This document shows, in pieces, positions 26,025 through 35,233 of a DNA stretch of 64,000 nt. The stretch is taken from positions 5,302 through 69,301 of the forward strand of contig JBGQJC010000008.1 in the NCBI GenBank assembly GCA_041498815.1, written 5' to 3'. The stretch comes from DATDPM01 sp041498815 (GTDB taxonomy: Bacteria > Pseudomonadota > Alphaproteobacteria > DATDPM01). The translations under genes and the position numbers were made by a program. The notes beneath the pieces were generated by a model. That model had not been told where the DNA came from. It ran no database searches and was given only the letters and a program-made list of their open reading frames with translations. Within the stretch, counting starts at the first letter, position 1. Every line of letters starts with the position of its first letter.

Positions 26025-26978
26025 CTACTTACCCATAACGTGGATGACGATCCGAGCGCGACGATTCTGCGGCTCGCGCACCCCATCGGGTGTCGGAACC
26101 AGCAGTTCGGTCTCGCCCTTTCCGATCGTCGTGACGTTCTTGCCCGCAACGCCCTGTTTGACAAGCTCGGCCTTGACCGCGTCGGCGCGGCGGCGCGAGA
26201 GCCTCTGGTTGTAATCGGGCGAGCCCGACGTGTCGGCGTAGCCCGTCACCTCGACCCGGGCGCTCCCGGACTTCTTGGCGTTGGCCGCGGCCGTGCGCAC
26301 GATGCCAAGGGCCTCCGGCGTCAGATCCGCCTTGTTCCAATCGAAGAACACCAGATAGGTGTCAGGCGCACCCGCCATTGCCGGCTGCGGTGGCCCGCCT
26401 TGATCCGGCATCAGATTGAACATATGCAGGCGCTCGGGCATGGCGAGAGGCGGCAGGAACGGCTCGACTTTCGCCATCGCCGCATTGAAGTTGCCCTTGC
26501 ACGCGGCGACATGGGCGGGTTCCAAGACGCCGCCCCGGGCGTTCCGTTCCGAAGCCTCTTCCTTCCAGCAATCGAAGGCGACCTGGGCCCTGGCGGTCCA
26601 AGTTGGCCGGATTTCCCGTGCCCCGCGATCCATGAAGCCCATGAGCCTACCGCGCGCGTCGGTGAGGCCGGCAAGCTCGGACTCGTGCACCGCCTTATGT
26701 CCCCCGAGCGGCGTCGAATCCACCTCTTCCGGCAGAACCGTCGCCCCGCTGTTCGCGGCCTTCCCTTTCTTCGCGTGCAAGTCCGAGGCGAAGTTGTCAT
26801 CCTCGCCCGATTCGTCCGCGGCGTCCGGCCAATACTCGCTGTAAAGCGCCTGATCGAACGCCGAAACTTGGCTGCTGGCGGCCGGATGAGACCGAATTTC
26901 GAAACCATCCGGATGAGCGCAGGCGGCAACGAACACCAGCAGCAGCGCACCCAGGAGGATTTTCAGTGACCTGAACAT
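26025..26978 (-). CDS. OmpA-family lipoprotein
   Basis: A 317-residue lipoprotein. The signal peptide ends in a lipobox (VFVAAC), so the mature N-terminus is a lipidated Cys. The C-terminal 110 or so residues are an OmpA/MotB peptidoglycan-binding domain (YLVFFDWNKADLTPEA, VTGYADTSGSPDYNQRLSRRRADAV, GKGETELLVPTPDGVREPQNRRARI). The middle 170 residues are of unknown type with two cysteines. Likely tethers the outer membrane to the cell wall. AGGGG upstream and its own terminator downstream suggest a single-gene unit. Confidence 0.88.
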   Translation of the reverse strand: MFRSLKILLGALLLVFVAACAHPDGFEIRSHPAASSQVSAFDQALYSEYWPDAADESGEDDNFASDLHAKKGKAANSGATVLPEEVDSTPLGGHKAVHESELAGLTDARGRLMGFMDRGAREIRPTWTARAQVAFDCWKEEASERNARGGVLEPAHVAACKGNFNAAMAKVEPFLPPLAMPERLHMFNLMPDQGGPPQPAMAGAPDTYLVFFDWNKADLTPEALGIVRTAAANAKKSGSARVEVTGYADTSGSPDYNQRLSRRRADAVKAELVKQGVAGKNVTTIGKGETELLVPTPDGVREPQNRRARIVIHVMGK

Positions 26979-27718
26979 TTTTTCTAACCCCTGTTTAAAG
27001 ACCGAGAAACCTTGAATTCGCGCCCCCGGCCATCGTTTTAACCTAGCTTAAGGCCGACGACAACGGATAAACACACGGGCACGGCCGCACGTTCCGGCCG
27101 TGATTGTGTGCTCTCATTTACGACGGCGATCTTCATGAGCCCCCAAGAAGATCCCCCGACCCTCGAAGCGACAATGACGGAGCGACTTTACCGAAATAAT
27201 CGCCAGCACGCCACGCCCGGTGGGCGGTAAATCGGGACAATATCAGCAGAAAATTGCCATCGGGTGAAGTGAAACTTTGAAATCCTCTGGTGCAAAGAAG
27301 CAACAGTGCCGGTCCGCCGCGGAAAACTGCGGAAAGCCCGCGTCGGATTCCCGGCCCGGACCTTCCCTTGCCACCCGGACCTAGGGTTCGACCGGCCGCC
27401 GCCCTCTACCCGCGGATCATCCCACCGTAACAGCGTAAACGGTTCGTTAATCGCTCCCGTGCTTTGGTGGCGAACCTAACCTTTTGAGTAAGGTGTGGCG
27501 GGCGCGCCGAAGTATTCGCGGCCGGTTTTTGCCCAAGATTATTTGGGTTTCCGCCGCACTGGCCGGAAAGAACGGAAAACACCGGGTATTCCATTTGGAT
27601 TTCTTCTCATGAATCCCGTATACACCAGCATCATTTCTTGTTGCTGCGGGGCATCACTAGGCTCGCGGCGCTCTTTTTCCGCCCTTTGTTTTGGCCGCAC
27701 GCGGCACGGTTTTGCGCG
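26979..27718. other. Intergenic stretch without a supported gene
   Basis: No convincing coding frame on either strand. One 31-codon frame (27134) lacks a ribosome site. An inverted repeat at 27080-27102 has 8-bp arms CACGGCCG/CGGCCGTG and a 7-nt loop, without a T-run. The region should hold the divergent promoters of the OmpA lipoprotein and the chemoreceptor, but none could be assigned with confidence. Confidence 0.5.
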
Positions 27719-29542
27719 ATGAGCGGGAGCACTTCCGGAACGTCTCCGAAAACGAATTCCAAGCCGAGCTTGTGGTCGCGCATTGGGCTTCGGGCAAAAC
27801 TTTTCGCCGTGTTCGGCGCGGTCGCGGCAACCACGGTGGTTGCGAGCGGCAATGCCTGGATTTCATACACCGGTCTCGGCCGTACACTCACCGAAGTGAC
27901 CGCGCGCCGCGTGCCGGCCGTGACCTTGGCGCTTCGGCTTGACGCCGCAACGGCGAACATGGCCGCGACCGCCGCAAATCTGGCGGCGGCCAAGAGCGAT
28001 TCCGAGCGCACCGAATCTCTTTCCGCCCTCGATGGCGAGCGCGCGCAAGCGCGCACGCTGACCCAGGGACTAGCCGAAATCCTGGGTTCGCCGCAGCCCG
28101 TCATAACCGACGCCGCCACCGACCCGGGACGCCGGGCGCTTGCCGCCATAGAACTTGGAATCGACATCCTTGAGCGCAACCATCATGCCATCGACGATGC
28201 GGTCAAGCTGCGCCTGGCGGGATCGCAAGGGCAAGCCGATGCCGGTGTTTCGGAGCCCAGCGCCCAAGAACTCGCGGCGGATAAAGCCGCCCAGGCCCTG
28301 CTGGAAGAGAACCGCAAGGTTTCAGGCAGCCTCGATCGGGCGATCGGCGAGATCGTCTCGACCGCCCAGTCGGGCGTCGACGCCATCGAAAACGAGGCCG
28401 CGGCCGCCATCGAGAACGGAATAATTTTGCTGCCCGCCATCGCCGCCGTAAGCCTGGGTACGGCGCTTCTTGCCTGGCTGTTCGTCGGCCGCACGATCGT
28501 GGGGCGAATCACGGCGCTGGGGACCAGCATGACCGAGATCGTCAAAGGCAATTTGAGCGCCCCGATCGAGCGGGAAGGCAATGATGAAATTTCCAAGATG
28601 GCGGAGGCCCTGATGTTTTTCCGCGACACCACCGCCGAGGTCGAGGCCGCCAAGAAGCGTGCCGACGCCGAGCAAACCCGCGCCGCAGAGGAGCGCCGGC
28701 GCGACATGATAAAGCTCGCCGACGACTTCGAGCTGTCGGTCAAGGAAGTGGTGGACCAAGTCGCCGCCTCGGCCACGAAAATGCACACCACCGCGCGGTC
28801 CATGTCCGGCGTTGCCGAAGAAACCAAGCGGCGCTCCGGGATCGTCGCCACCGCATCCGGCCAGGCCACGCAAAACGTCGAAACGGTGGCGGTCGCCGCC
28901 GAGGAACTGGCGGCCTCGATCGGCGAGATCGGCCGGCAAGCGGCGCAATCCTCCGGCATTTCGAGCGCGGCGGTCCATGAGGCCGAGCGGGCGAATGCCG
29001 CCATGTCGGGCTTGGCCGAGCGGGTGGCGCGAATCGGCGAGGTCGTGCGACTCATCAATGACATCGCGAGCCTGACGAATCTCCTCGCCCTCAACGCCAC
29101 GATCGAGGCCGCCCGCGCCGGCGAGGCGGGCAAGGGATTCGCCGTGGTGGCGAGCGAGGTCAAGGAGCTTGCGACCCAGACCGCCAAGGCGACCGAGGAC
29201 ATCACGGCCCAGATCGCGGCCATCCAAGAAGCCTCGCAAGGCGCCGTCGAGGTCATCACGAGCATCACCGCGACCATCGCCAAAATCAACGGCATCGCCG
29301 GCGGGATTGCCGCCGCGGTCGAGGAGCAGACGGCGGCAACCGGCAACATCGCGCGCAACGTTCACCAGGCCGCCGAGGGCACCCAGCAGGTGTCCGCCAA
29401 TATCGGCGGCGTAACCGAAGCCGCGAGCGAAACCGGGCGCTCCGCCCAATCGGTCCTGGCGGCGGCGGACGAACTGTCGCAGCAGTCCGGCATGCTGCGC
29501 GTCCAGGTCAACACCTTCATCGCGGAAATCCGGGCAGGTTGA
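27719..29542 (+). CDS. Methyl-accepting chemotaxis protein
   Basis: A 607-residue chemoreceptor. One membrane helix near residues 25-45, a periplasmic helical domain of about 200 residues (two-helix type, ligand unknown), a second helix (LLPAIAAVSLGTALLAWLF), a HAMP domain, and a long cytoplasmic signalling domain. The hairpin tip reads NDIASLTNLLALNATIEAAR-AGEAGKGFAVVASEVKELA, the conserved MCP core that contacts CheA/CheW. Start MSGSTSGTSPK is preferred over an alternative start 81 nt upstream that adds an odd hydrophobic stretch. Confidence 0.9.
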   Translation: MSGSTSGTSPKTNSKPSLWSRIGLRAKLFAVFGAVAATTVVASGNAWISYTGLGRTLTEVTARRVPAVTLALRLDAATANMAATAANLAAAKSDSERTESLSALDGERAQARTLTQGLAEILGSPQPVITDAATDPGRRALAAIELGIDILERNHHAIDDAVKLRLAGSQGQADAGVSEPSAQELAADKAAQALLEENRKVSGSLDRAIGEIVSTAQSGVDAIENEAAAAIENGIILLPAIAAVSLGTALLAWLFVGRTIVGRITALGTSMTEIVKGNLSAPIEREGNDEISKMAEALMFFRDTTAEVEAAKKRADAEQTRAAEERRRDMIKLADDFELSVKEVVDQVAASATKMHTTARSMSGVAEETKRRSGIVATASGQATQNVETVAVAAEELAASIGEIGRQAAQSSGISSAAVHEAERANAAMSGLAERVARIGEVVRLINDIASLTNLLALNATIEAARAGEAGKGFAVVASEVKELATQTAKATEDITAQIAAIQEASQGAVEVITSITATIAKINGIAGGIAAAVEEQTAATGNIARNVHQAAEGTQQVSANIGGVTEAASETGRSAQSVLAAADELSQQSGMLRVQVNTFIAEIRAG

Positions 29543-29551
29543 GCCCGCGGC

Positions 29552-29803
29552 CTACAAGTCTTCCTTGTTCCAGATATCCACAGTTGTCCCGCTATTTTTT
29601 TTCGTTATTCTCGGAAGCTCCATCGCCTCGGTCGTTCCGTCGTTGAAGATCTTCACATAGGCCATGACCGCAAGCTGATCCGGGACATTCGCCGAGCCAC
29701 CGGCTTCGCCGACGTAATAGAGAATTCCCCAATGCGGTCGCGCATCTGCGGGTAAGACTGACGTGGAGAACTTGTGAGGAACGAAGGCGGTGTTTGGTGC
29801 GGC
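29552..29803 (-). pseudogene. Start-less 3' remnant of an unknown gene
   Basis: A stop-free minus-strand frame of about 80 codons ends with a TAG at 29552-29554. It has no usable start in its upstream half: a TAA blocks it just inside the 3' end of the nuclease gene, and the first in-frame ATG is at about residue 43 (MAYVKIF). The translation looks protein-like, for example HWGILYYVGEAGG, QLAVMAYVKIFNDGTTEAM and GTTVDIWNKEDL. This fits a gene whose 5' part was lost when the neighbouring nuclease gene arrived. Family not recognised. GC content is lower than the surroundings. Confidence 0.5.
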
Positions 29804-30654
29804 TATTTAATCAGCCGCGTATCAAGTTCCGCAAGATCGCTGTAGTGCAGAAGCAGGACGCCGTTCATTGAGGCGAGTTGTTGAGCCGCCGTCGTGTAGC
29901 GGCTGTTTGTGACGACTGCCGCATGCTGTGCTTTCTCGTAGCCCTTGCCAGCAACAGCCTCTTGAACCGCCTTATTCCCCACCGGCTGGTTCCAGAGCTT
30001 ACATTGGAGAACTACGCGAACGTCGTTTTTCTCCGCAATGACGTCAACGCCCTGGTCTCTGGCCCTCTTGGTCACCTGTGCTTGCCAGCCGGCGCGGCGA
30101 AGCTCGTCCGCACAGAACGCCTCAAACTCGGTTGCTGTCATCCGGTCCGAGAAGCCCTGGAACGTGGTTGCGGTCTTCGAGGCATCTTCAACACGCCTTC
30201 CGATCAATAGCGAGAGGCTCTCGCGTTCGTCTTCGAGAATGGTCCGCTCCCGATCCGTCAGGTGCGGGGCGATCTGACTGTCGATGAAGTAGGCTATCTC
30301 TTTCCTCCAGCCTTCCAACTGAAGCTTGCTGTAGGCGTCGTATCTGACGAGCTGCGCACGTCTCTTTAACAGCGAAGTCATGTGTCGCTCAACAACGGTC
30401 TTGGCCAACTGTGTTAAGCTGCGCCGCGCTTTAGCTCGACTAAAGACACGGTATAAGCGGACAGAGACGCGATAGAGGTGGTAGATGGTTGCTACCACGA
30501 CAGCACTAACCAAAAGATTGACGAGCACGCCACCCATGTCCAGGGATTGCCGCTGAATGCTCCCGAGCACGGCGAACACAGCGAACACGGCCATGCCCAT
30601 TAACCCAAATAAAACGTCGTCCGGTGTCGGGATGTGTCGTCTGCGGCGAGTCAT
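29803..30654 (-). CDS. Membrane-anchored Mrr-type restriction-endonuclease-like protein
   Basis: A 283-residue protein with two N-terminal membrane helices (VLFGLMGMAVFAVFAVLG and GVLVNLLVSAVVVATIYHLY), a charged helical linker, and a C-terminal Mrr_cat nuclease domain. The core reads MTATEFEAFCADELRRAGW, RDQGVDVIAEK and VVLQCKLW, giving the D...QxK PD-(D/E)xK-type active site of Mrr enzymes. It probably cleaves DNA at the membrane; a role in restriction or defence is inferred. A very strong ribosome site (GGAGGTGA, 30663-30670) lies 8 bp before the ATG. Low GC and proximity to tRNA-Glu suggest acquisition. Confidence 0.85.
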   Translation of the reverse strand: MTRRRRHIPTPDDVLFGLMGMAVFAVFAVLGSIQRQSLDMGGVLVNLLVSAVVVATIYHLYRVSVRLYRVFSRAKARRSLTQLAKTVVERHMTSLLKRRAQLVRYDAYSKLQLEGWRKEIAYFIDSQIAPHLTDRERTILEDERESLSLLIGRRVEDASKTATTFQGFSDRMTATEFEAFCADELRRAGWQAQVTKRARDQGVDVIAEKNDVRVVLQCKLWNQPVGNKAVQEAVAGKGYEKAQHAAVVTNSRYTTAAQQLASMNGVLLLHYSDLAELDTRLIK

Positions 30655-30719
30655 CGTCTACCTCACCTCCACATATCCGCTCCACTTACTCCCGCGTCTT
30701 CTGTGACTACCGGAAGCGG

Positions 30720-30794
30720 TGGCGACCCCAACGGGATTCGAACCCGTGTTGCCGGCTTGAAAAGCCGGAGTCCTAACCACTAGACGATGGGGTC
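30720..30794 (-). tRNA. tRNA-Glu (anticodon TTC)
   Basis: Cloverleaf with acceptor GACCCCA/TGGGGTC, D-arm containing CGTCTAGTGGTTAGGAC, anticodon stem CCGGC/GCCGG around loop TTTTCAA (anticodon TTC), T-arm ACGGGTTCGAATCCCGT, discriminator G and encoded CCA. The nuclease gene patch begins beyond its 3' end. Confidence 0.95.
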
Positions 30795-30848
30795 CTGAGC
30801 CCTGATTAAAGACGCCGGCCCGCAAAATCAAGCGGGGTTTCCAGGCCT

Positions 30849-32642
30849 TCAGGCGGGGCGCACCGCGGCCGCGTCGTCAATATACAACTGAACGCGCTCA
30901 CGCCCCTGCCAGTCGTCGCGCGCGATCCGGCCGGCGACGTGAACGGCGGCGCCGCGCAGGCGCAAAAGCTCTTTGCCGAGGTCGGAGTTGCCGGCGCGGA
31001 ACGCGATGCCGCGGAGCGTGCCGTGAGCCCCCGTCAGTCCGCAGCGCAGGTGCTCGCCCGCGACTTCGGCATAGGAGAGGCGCACGGCGGGAAAGACGAA
31101 TCTCGGTTCGGCATTGCCCGCGCCGAAGGGGCCGATGCGATCGAGCTCCGCCACCAGCTCGCGGGTCGCGGCTTCCGGTGCCAGCGCACCGTCGAGCCCG
31201 AGACTGGGCCCCAAGTCGATGGAACTCGAGAGACCGGCGACACGCTCCGCCAAGAAATCGCGGAACGGTTCGATCTTGCCGCGCTCGACGGTCAAGCCCG
31301 CCGCCATGGCATGGCCGCCGCCATTGAGCAGCAGCCCTCCCTTGCGCGCGGCGATCACGGCGCTTCCGAGATCGATGCCGGGCACCGAACGGGCGGAGCC
31401 TTTGCCGATTCCATTCTCGATTCCGATGACGCAGGCGGGGCGGCCGAATCGCTCCTTGAGGCGGGAGGCGACGATGCCGATCACGCCCACATGCCAGCCC
31501 TCGCCCGCTGCGAGCACGATGGGCGAGGCACCGGTTGAACCCGCCTGCGCCTCGGCGCTGGCCAGAACCTCGGATTCGATCAGCCGGCGCTCGGCGTTGA
31601 GCGCGCCCAAGACGGCGGCGATGCGGCGGGCCTCATCGGCGTCATCCGCGGTCAGAAGCCGGAAACCGAGATCCGATTGCCCGACTCTGCCGCCGGCGTT
31701 GATTCGCGGCCCCAGGATGAAGGCCGCGTGATAGGCGCCGGGCCTGGACTCGAGCCGTGCGCTGTCGGCGAGCGCCGCCAAGCCCAAATTGCCGCGCCCC
31801 GCCATCACCTTAAGCCCTTGCGCGACCAAGGCCCGGTTGAGACCGGTCAAGGGCACCACGTCGCAAATGGTCCCGAGTGCGACGAGGTCGAGAAGCGCCA
31901 TGAGATCGGGCTCGGGAATCCGATTGGCCGCATACCAGCCGGAATCGCGGAGGAGTCTATTTACCGCAACCGCCACCAGGAACGAGAGGCCGACGGCGGC
32001 AAGCTGCTTATGCGGGCTTTGCTCATCCAGCCGGTTGGGATTGACGACCGCGACAGCCTGCGGCAATCGCTCCTCCGCTTCGTGGTGATCGACCACGATG
32101 ACATCGAGGCCGAGATCGCGCGCATGAGAGAGCGCGTCGAATGCCAAGGTCCCGCAATCGACCGTGACCGCGAGCGAGACGCCTTGGGCATGAAGCATTT
32201 CCAGCGCCGGCGCGTTCGGCCCGTAACCTTCGCGCCTGCGGTCGGGGATGTAGGCGCGCGCCTTGGCACCGACGGCGCTTAAGAATCGAACGAGCAAAGC
32301 CGACGAGGTGGCGCCGTCCACGTCGTAGTCGCCGAAGATGGCGATGGATTCGCCCGACCGCACGGCGCGCGCGATCCGCGCCGCGGCCGCGTCCATGTCG
32401 AGCAAATGGGACGGGTCCGGCAAATAAGCGCGCAGCGTCGGATTTAGGAACGACTCCGCTTGCTCCGCCGTGATGCCGCGGGCGGCAAGCACCCGGCCGA
32501 CGATTTCGGAAACGCCGAGGCGCTGGGTGAGGGCGAGCGCCGCGCGCTCGTCGCCGCCGCGCAGGCGCCAGCGCTTGCCGCTAAAAGAACGCTCGACTCC
32601 AAGGACGGATGAATTCGGCGCCGCGGCGTGAACCGCCAGCAT
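30849..32642 (-). CDS. recJ: Single-stranded-DNA exonuclease RecJ
   Basis: A 597-residue DHH-family 5'-3' exonuclease for recombination and mismatch repair. Motifs in order: AIFGDYDVDGATSSALL (metal site), TVDCGTLAFDAL, VIVVDHHEAEERLP (the DHH motif), GLSFLVAVAVN, and the DHHA1 region NGGGHAMAAGLTVE. The C-terminal OB-fold follows (IGPFGAGNAEPRFVF). Length is normal. Upstream are hom and the aminotransferase gene on the same strand; the gap to hom is only 3 bp. Confidence 0.95.
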   Translation of the reverse strand: MLAVHAAAPNSSVLGVERSFSGKRWRLRGGDERAALALTQRLGVSEIVGRVLAARGITAEQAESFLNPTLRAYLPDPSHLLDMDAAAARIARAVRSGESIAIFGDYDVDGATSSALLVRFLSAVGAKARAYIPDRRREGYGPNAPALEMLHAQGVSLAVTVDCGTLAFDALSHARDLGLDVIVVDHHEAEERLPQAVAVVNPNRLDEQSPHKQLAAVGLSFLVAVAVNRLLRDSGWYAANRIPEPDLMALLDLVALGTICDVVPLTGLNRALVAQGLKVMAGRGNLGLAALADSARLESRPGAYHAAFILGPRINAGGRVGQSDLGFRLLTADDADEARRIAAVLGALNAERRLIESEVLASAEAQAGSTGASPIVLAAGEGWHVGVIGIVASRLKERFGRPACVIGIENGIGKGSARSVPGIDLGSAVIAARKGGLLLNGGGHAMAAGLTVERGKIEPFRDFLAERVAGLSSSIDLGPSLGLDGALAPEAATRELVAELDRIGPFGAGNAEPRFVFPAVRLSYAEVAGEHLRCGLTGAHGTLRGIAFRAGNSDLGKELLRLRGAAVHVAGRIARDDWQGRERVQLYIDDAAAVRPA

Positions 32643-32645
32643 TGC

Positions 32646-33938
32646 CTAGAGCGGCTCGACGCGGATCATGCGCGGCGGCTCGAACACGGCCTTGAGCGCG
32701 CCGATGCGTGTCAAGGCTTGGGTCATCGCCGCTTCTTCGGTGGCGTGGGTCGTCATTACCACGGGCACGGCGCCGGCGGGCGCGCGGCCGTGCTGGAGCA
32801 TCGATTCCATCGAGATCCCGGCATCGCGCAGCGCCGCCGCGATGTCGGCGATGACGCCGGGTTGATCCCTGACCATGAGCCGAATGTAATACGCCCCGCG
32901 ATGGCGTTCCATCGGCGATGCGGGAATCCGGGCCAGTTTGTCCGCGGGCACGGCGAAGGTTGGAATGTTGACGCCACGCGCGATGTCGATGATGTCGGCG
33001 ACGACGGCCGACGCCGTCGGTCCGGCCCCGGCGCCCCGCCCCTGGAACATGATGTTGCCGACAAAATCGCCTTCGACCATCACCGCGTTATTCACGTCTT
33101 CGACGGTGGCGATCGCGGAGCGCGCCGGCACCAGGCAGGGATGCACCCGCTGCTCGACGCCGTGCTCGGTCATCCGGGTAATGCCGAGCAGCTTGATCCG
33201 GAAACCGAGCTCTTCGGCAAACGCGATATCGCGGGCCGAGACATGGCGGATGCCTTCGACGTGGATGCCGCCGAAATTGGTCTCGCAGCCGAAGGCGACG
33301 CTGGTCAGGATCGCGAGCTTGTGGGCGGTATCGATGCCGTCGATGTCGAAACTGGGATCGGCCTCGGCGTAACCCAATTTTCGCGCCTCTTCGAGCACCT
33401 CGGCGAATTCCTTTCCGGATTCGCGCATGCTGGTCAGGATGTAATTGCAGGTGCCGTTCAGGATTCCGGTGACGCGCGAGATGCCGTTTCCGGCGAGCCC
33501 TTCGCGCAGGCCCTTGATGACCGGCACGCCGCCCGCAACCGCCGCCTCGAAATGGAGCGACACGCCTTTCGATTCCGCCGCCCTGGCGAGCGCCACGCCA
33601 TGGTGCGCCAGGAGCGCCTTGTTCGCCGTCACCACATGCTTGCCGGACGAAATCGCGGTCTCGCACACTTGCTTGGCGATCCCTTCCGAGCCGCCGATGA
33701 GTTCCACCACGACCTCGGCCAGCGCCTCTCGCGCCATGCCGACGGCGTCGTCGAACCAGGCTGCTCCGGACAGATCGAGCTTGCGGTCGCGTTTCTTGTC
33801 ACGGGCCGAGACCGCGGCCACGCGCACCTTGCGTCCGCAGCGCTGTTCGATCAAATCGGCGTGGCGTTCGAGCAGGCTTAGCGTGCCGCCGCCCACCGTG
33901 CCGAGGCCGGCCACCGCGATGGACAGAGGCTTGATCAA
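32646..33938 (-). CDS. hom: Homoserine dehydrogenase
   Basis: A 430-residue enzyme reducing aspartate semialdehyde to homoserine. N-terminal NAD(P) motif GLGTVGGG, then VVTANKALLAHHG, the catalytic region GILNGTCNYILTSM and GYAEADPSFDIDGIDTAHKL, and a C-terminal ACT domain (VRDQPGVIADIAAALRDAGI) for threonine feedback. The start is a TTG at 33938 whose last two bases open the stop of the upstream aminotransferase gene (TTGA overlap); no in-frame ATG is near. Supplies homoserine for threonine and methionine synthesis. Confidence 0.93.
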   Translation of the reverse strand: MIKPLSIAVAGLGTVGGGTLSLLERHADLIEQRCGRKVRVAAVSARDKKRDRKLDLSGAAWFDDAVGMAREALAEVVVELIGGSEGIAKQVCETAISSGKHVVTANKALLAHHGVALARAAESKGVSLHFEAAVAGGVPVIKGLREGLAGNGISRVTGILNGTCNYILTSMRESGKEFAEVLEEARKLGYAEADPSFDIDGIDTAHKLAILTSVAFGCETNFGGIHVEGIRHVSARDIAFAEELGFRIKLLGITRMTEHGVEQRVHPCLVPARSAIATVEDVNNAVMVEGDFVGNIMFQGRGAGAGPTASAVVADIIDIARGVNIPTFAVPADKLARIPASPMERHRGAYYIRLMVRDQPGVIADIAAALRDAGISMESMLQHGRAPAGAVPVVMTTHATEEAAMTQALTRIGALKAVFEPPRMIRVEPL

Positions 33939-35149
33939 GAGGCCATCGCCGCCTTTCTCTCGAGGATCTTTTCGGTCGCGGCGAACATGGCCTTGATGCT
34001 GCGCACCGCCTGGCGAATCCGATGCGGGTTTTCGACCAGCGCGATGCGCACGAATCCTTCCCCGTACTCGCCGAAGCCGATGCCGGGCGCAACCGCCACC
34101 TTGGCTTCTTGCAGCAGGAGCTTGGAGAACTCGAGCGATCCGAGATGGGCGAAGGCCGGCGGAATCGGCGCCCAGGCGAACATGCTCGCGGGCGGGCTTG
34201 GCACCTGCCAGCCCGCGGCGGCCAATCCTTGGATCAGCACGTCGCGGCGCTGGCGGTAGGTATCGCGGATTTCGGCGACGCAATCCTGCGGCCCGTTCAA
34301 CGCCGCGGTCGCCGCGACCTGGATCGGCGTGAAGGCGCCGTAATCGGTGTAGGATTTGATGCGCGCGAGCGCCGCGATGATGCGCTTGTTGCCGGCGGCG
34401 AATCCGATGCGCCAGCCGGGCATCGAATAGGTCTTGCTGACCGAGGTGAACTCGACCGCGACGTCCCTGGCGCCCGGAACTTGAAACACGGAGGGCGGCG
34501 GCTTGCCGTCGAAATAGATTTCGCAGTAGGCAAGATCGGAGATCAGCAATACCTCGTGGCGGCGGCAGAAATCCACGGCGCGGGAGTAGAAATCGAGATC
34601 GACGACGCGCGCGGTCGGGTTCGAGGGAAAATTCACCACCACGGCGATCGGCGTCGGCACGCTGTATTTCACCGCGCGCTCGAATTCGAGCATGAAGTCG
34701 CTCTCGGATCCGATCGGCATGTGGCGAATCGAGGCGCCGGCCAAAATGAATCCGAAGGCGTGGATCGGATAGGTCGGATTGGGAACCAGCACCACGTCGC
34801 CCGGGCTCGTGATCGCCTGGGCGAGACTGGTGAGCCCCTCTTTCGAACCGATCGAAGCGATGACCTCGGTTTCGGGATCGAGCGTGACGTCGAAGCGGCG
34901 CTGGTAATAGGCCGCGACCGCCCTGCGCAATCCCGTGATGCCGCGCGAATTAGAATAGCGGTGCGTGTGCGGATCGCGCACCGTTTCGATGAGCTTGGCG
35001 ATGATGTGGGGCGGCGTGGCGGAATCGGGATTGCCCATCCCGAAATCGATGATGTCGTGCCCTTGCGCGCGGGCCGCCGCCTTCATGGCGTTGACCTCCG
35101 CAAACACGTAGGGCGGCAGCCGCTTGATCCGGTAAAATTCCTGGGACAT
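33935..35149 (-). CDS. Class I/II PLP aminotransferase (alanine/aspartate/LL-diaminopimelate type)
   Basis: A 404-residue fold-type I aminotransferase. PLP lysine in TSVSKTYSMPGWRIGF; NFPSNPTA carries the PLP-contacting Asn, SDLAYCEIYF the Asp/Tyr pair, and VRIALVENPHRI the substrate arginine. The sequence fits the AlaC/LL-DAP aminotransferase branch seen next to hom in alphaproteobacteria; the exact amino donor is not decided by sequence. Overlap with hom suggests a place in aspartate-family amino-acid synthesis. Confidence 0.88.
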   Translation of the reverse strand: MSQEFYRIKRLPPYVFAEVNAMKAAARAQGHDIIDFGMGNPDSATPPHIIAKLIETVRDPHTHRYSNSRGITGLRRAVAAYYQRRFDVTLDPETEVIASIGSKEGLTSLAQAITSPGDVVLVPNPTYPIHAFGFILAGASIRHMPIGSESDFMLEFERAVKYSVPTPIAVVVNFPSNPTARVVDLDFYSRAVDFCRRHEVLLISDLAYCEIYFDGKPPPSVFQVPGARDVAVEFTSVSKTYSMPGWRIGFAAGNKRIIAALARIKSYTDYGAFTPIQVAATAALNGPQDCVAEIRDTYRQRRDVLIQGLAAAGWQVPSPPASMFAWAPIPPAFAHLGSLEFSKLLLQEAKVAVAPGIGFGEYGEGFVRIALVENPHRIRQAVRSIKAMFAATEKILERKAAMAS

Positions 35150-35233
35150 GCGGTTACTCCGGACGGCACCGGACGCCCCGGCCCGCGTCAGGCGGACGGC
35201 TCCGGCTCCGGCGGGTTTGTAGCTTGGAGCCCG

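Noticed and set aside
27134..27229. 31-codon frame in the 26979-27718 gap
   Set aside because: No ribosome site and no recognisable features; a chance frame.
29543..30800. Integrated element with flanking attachment repeats at tRNA-Glu
   Set aside because: No copy of the tRNA 3' end was seen on the far side of the nuclease gene and no integrase is present; only gene acquisition is suggested, not a defined element.
32628..33881. Long open frame antisense to hom
   Set aside because: Frame-shadow of a GC-rich gene; no ribosome site, composition not protein-like, and hom is unmistakable on the other strand. The same holds for long antisense frames at 34022-35668, 36525-38405 and 58801-60180.
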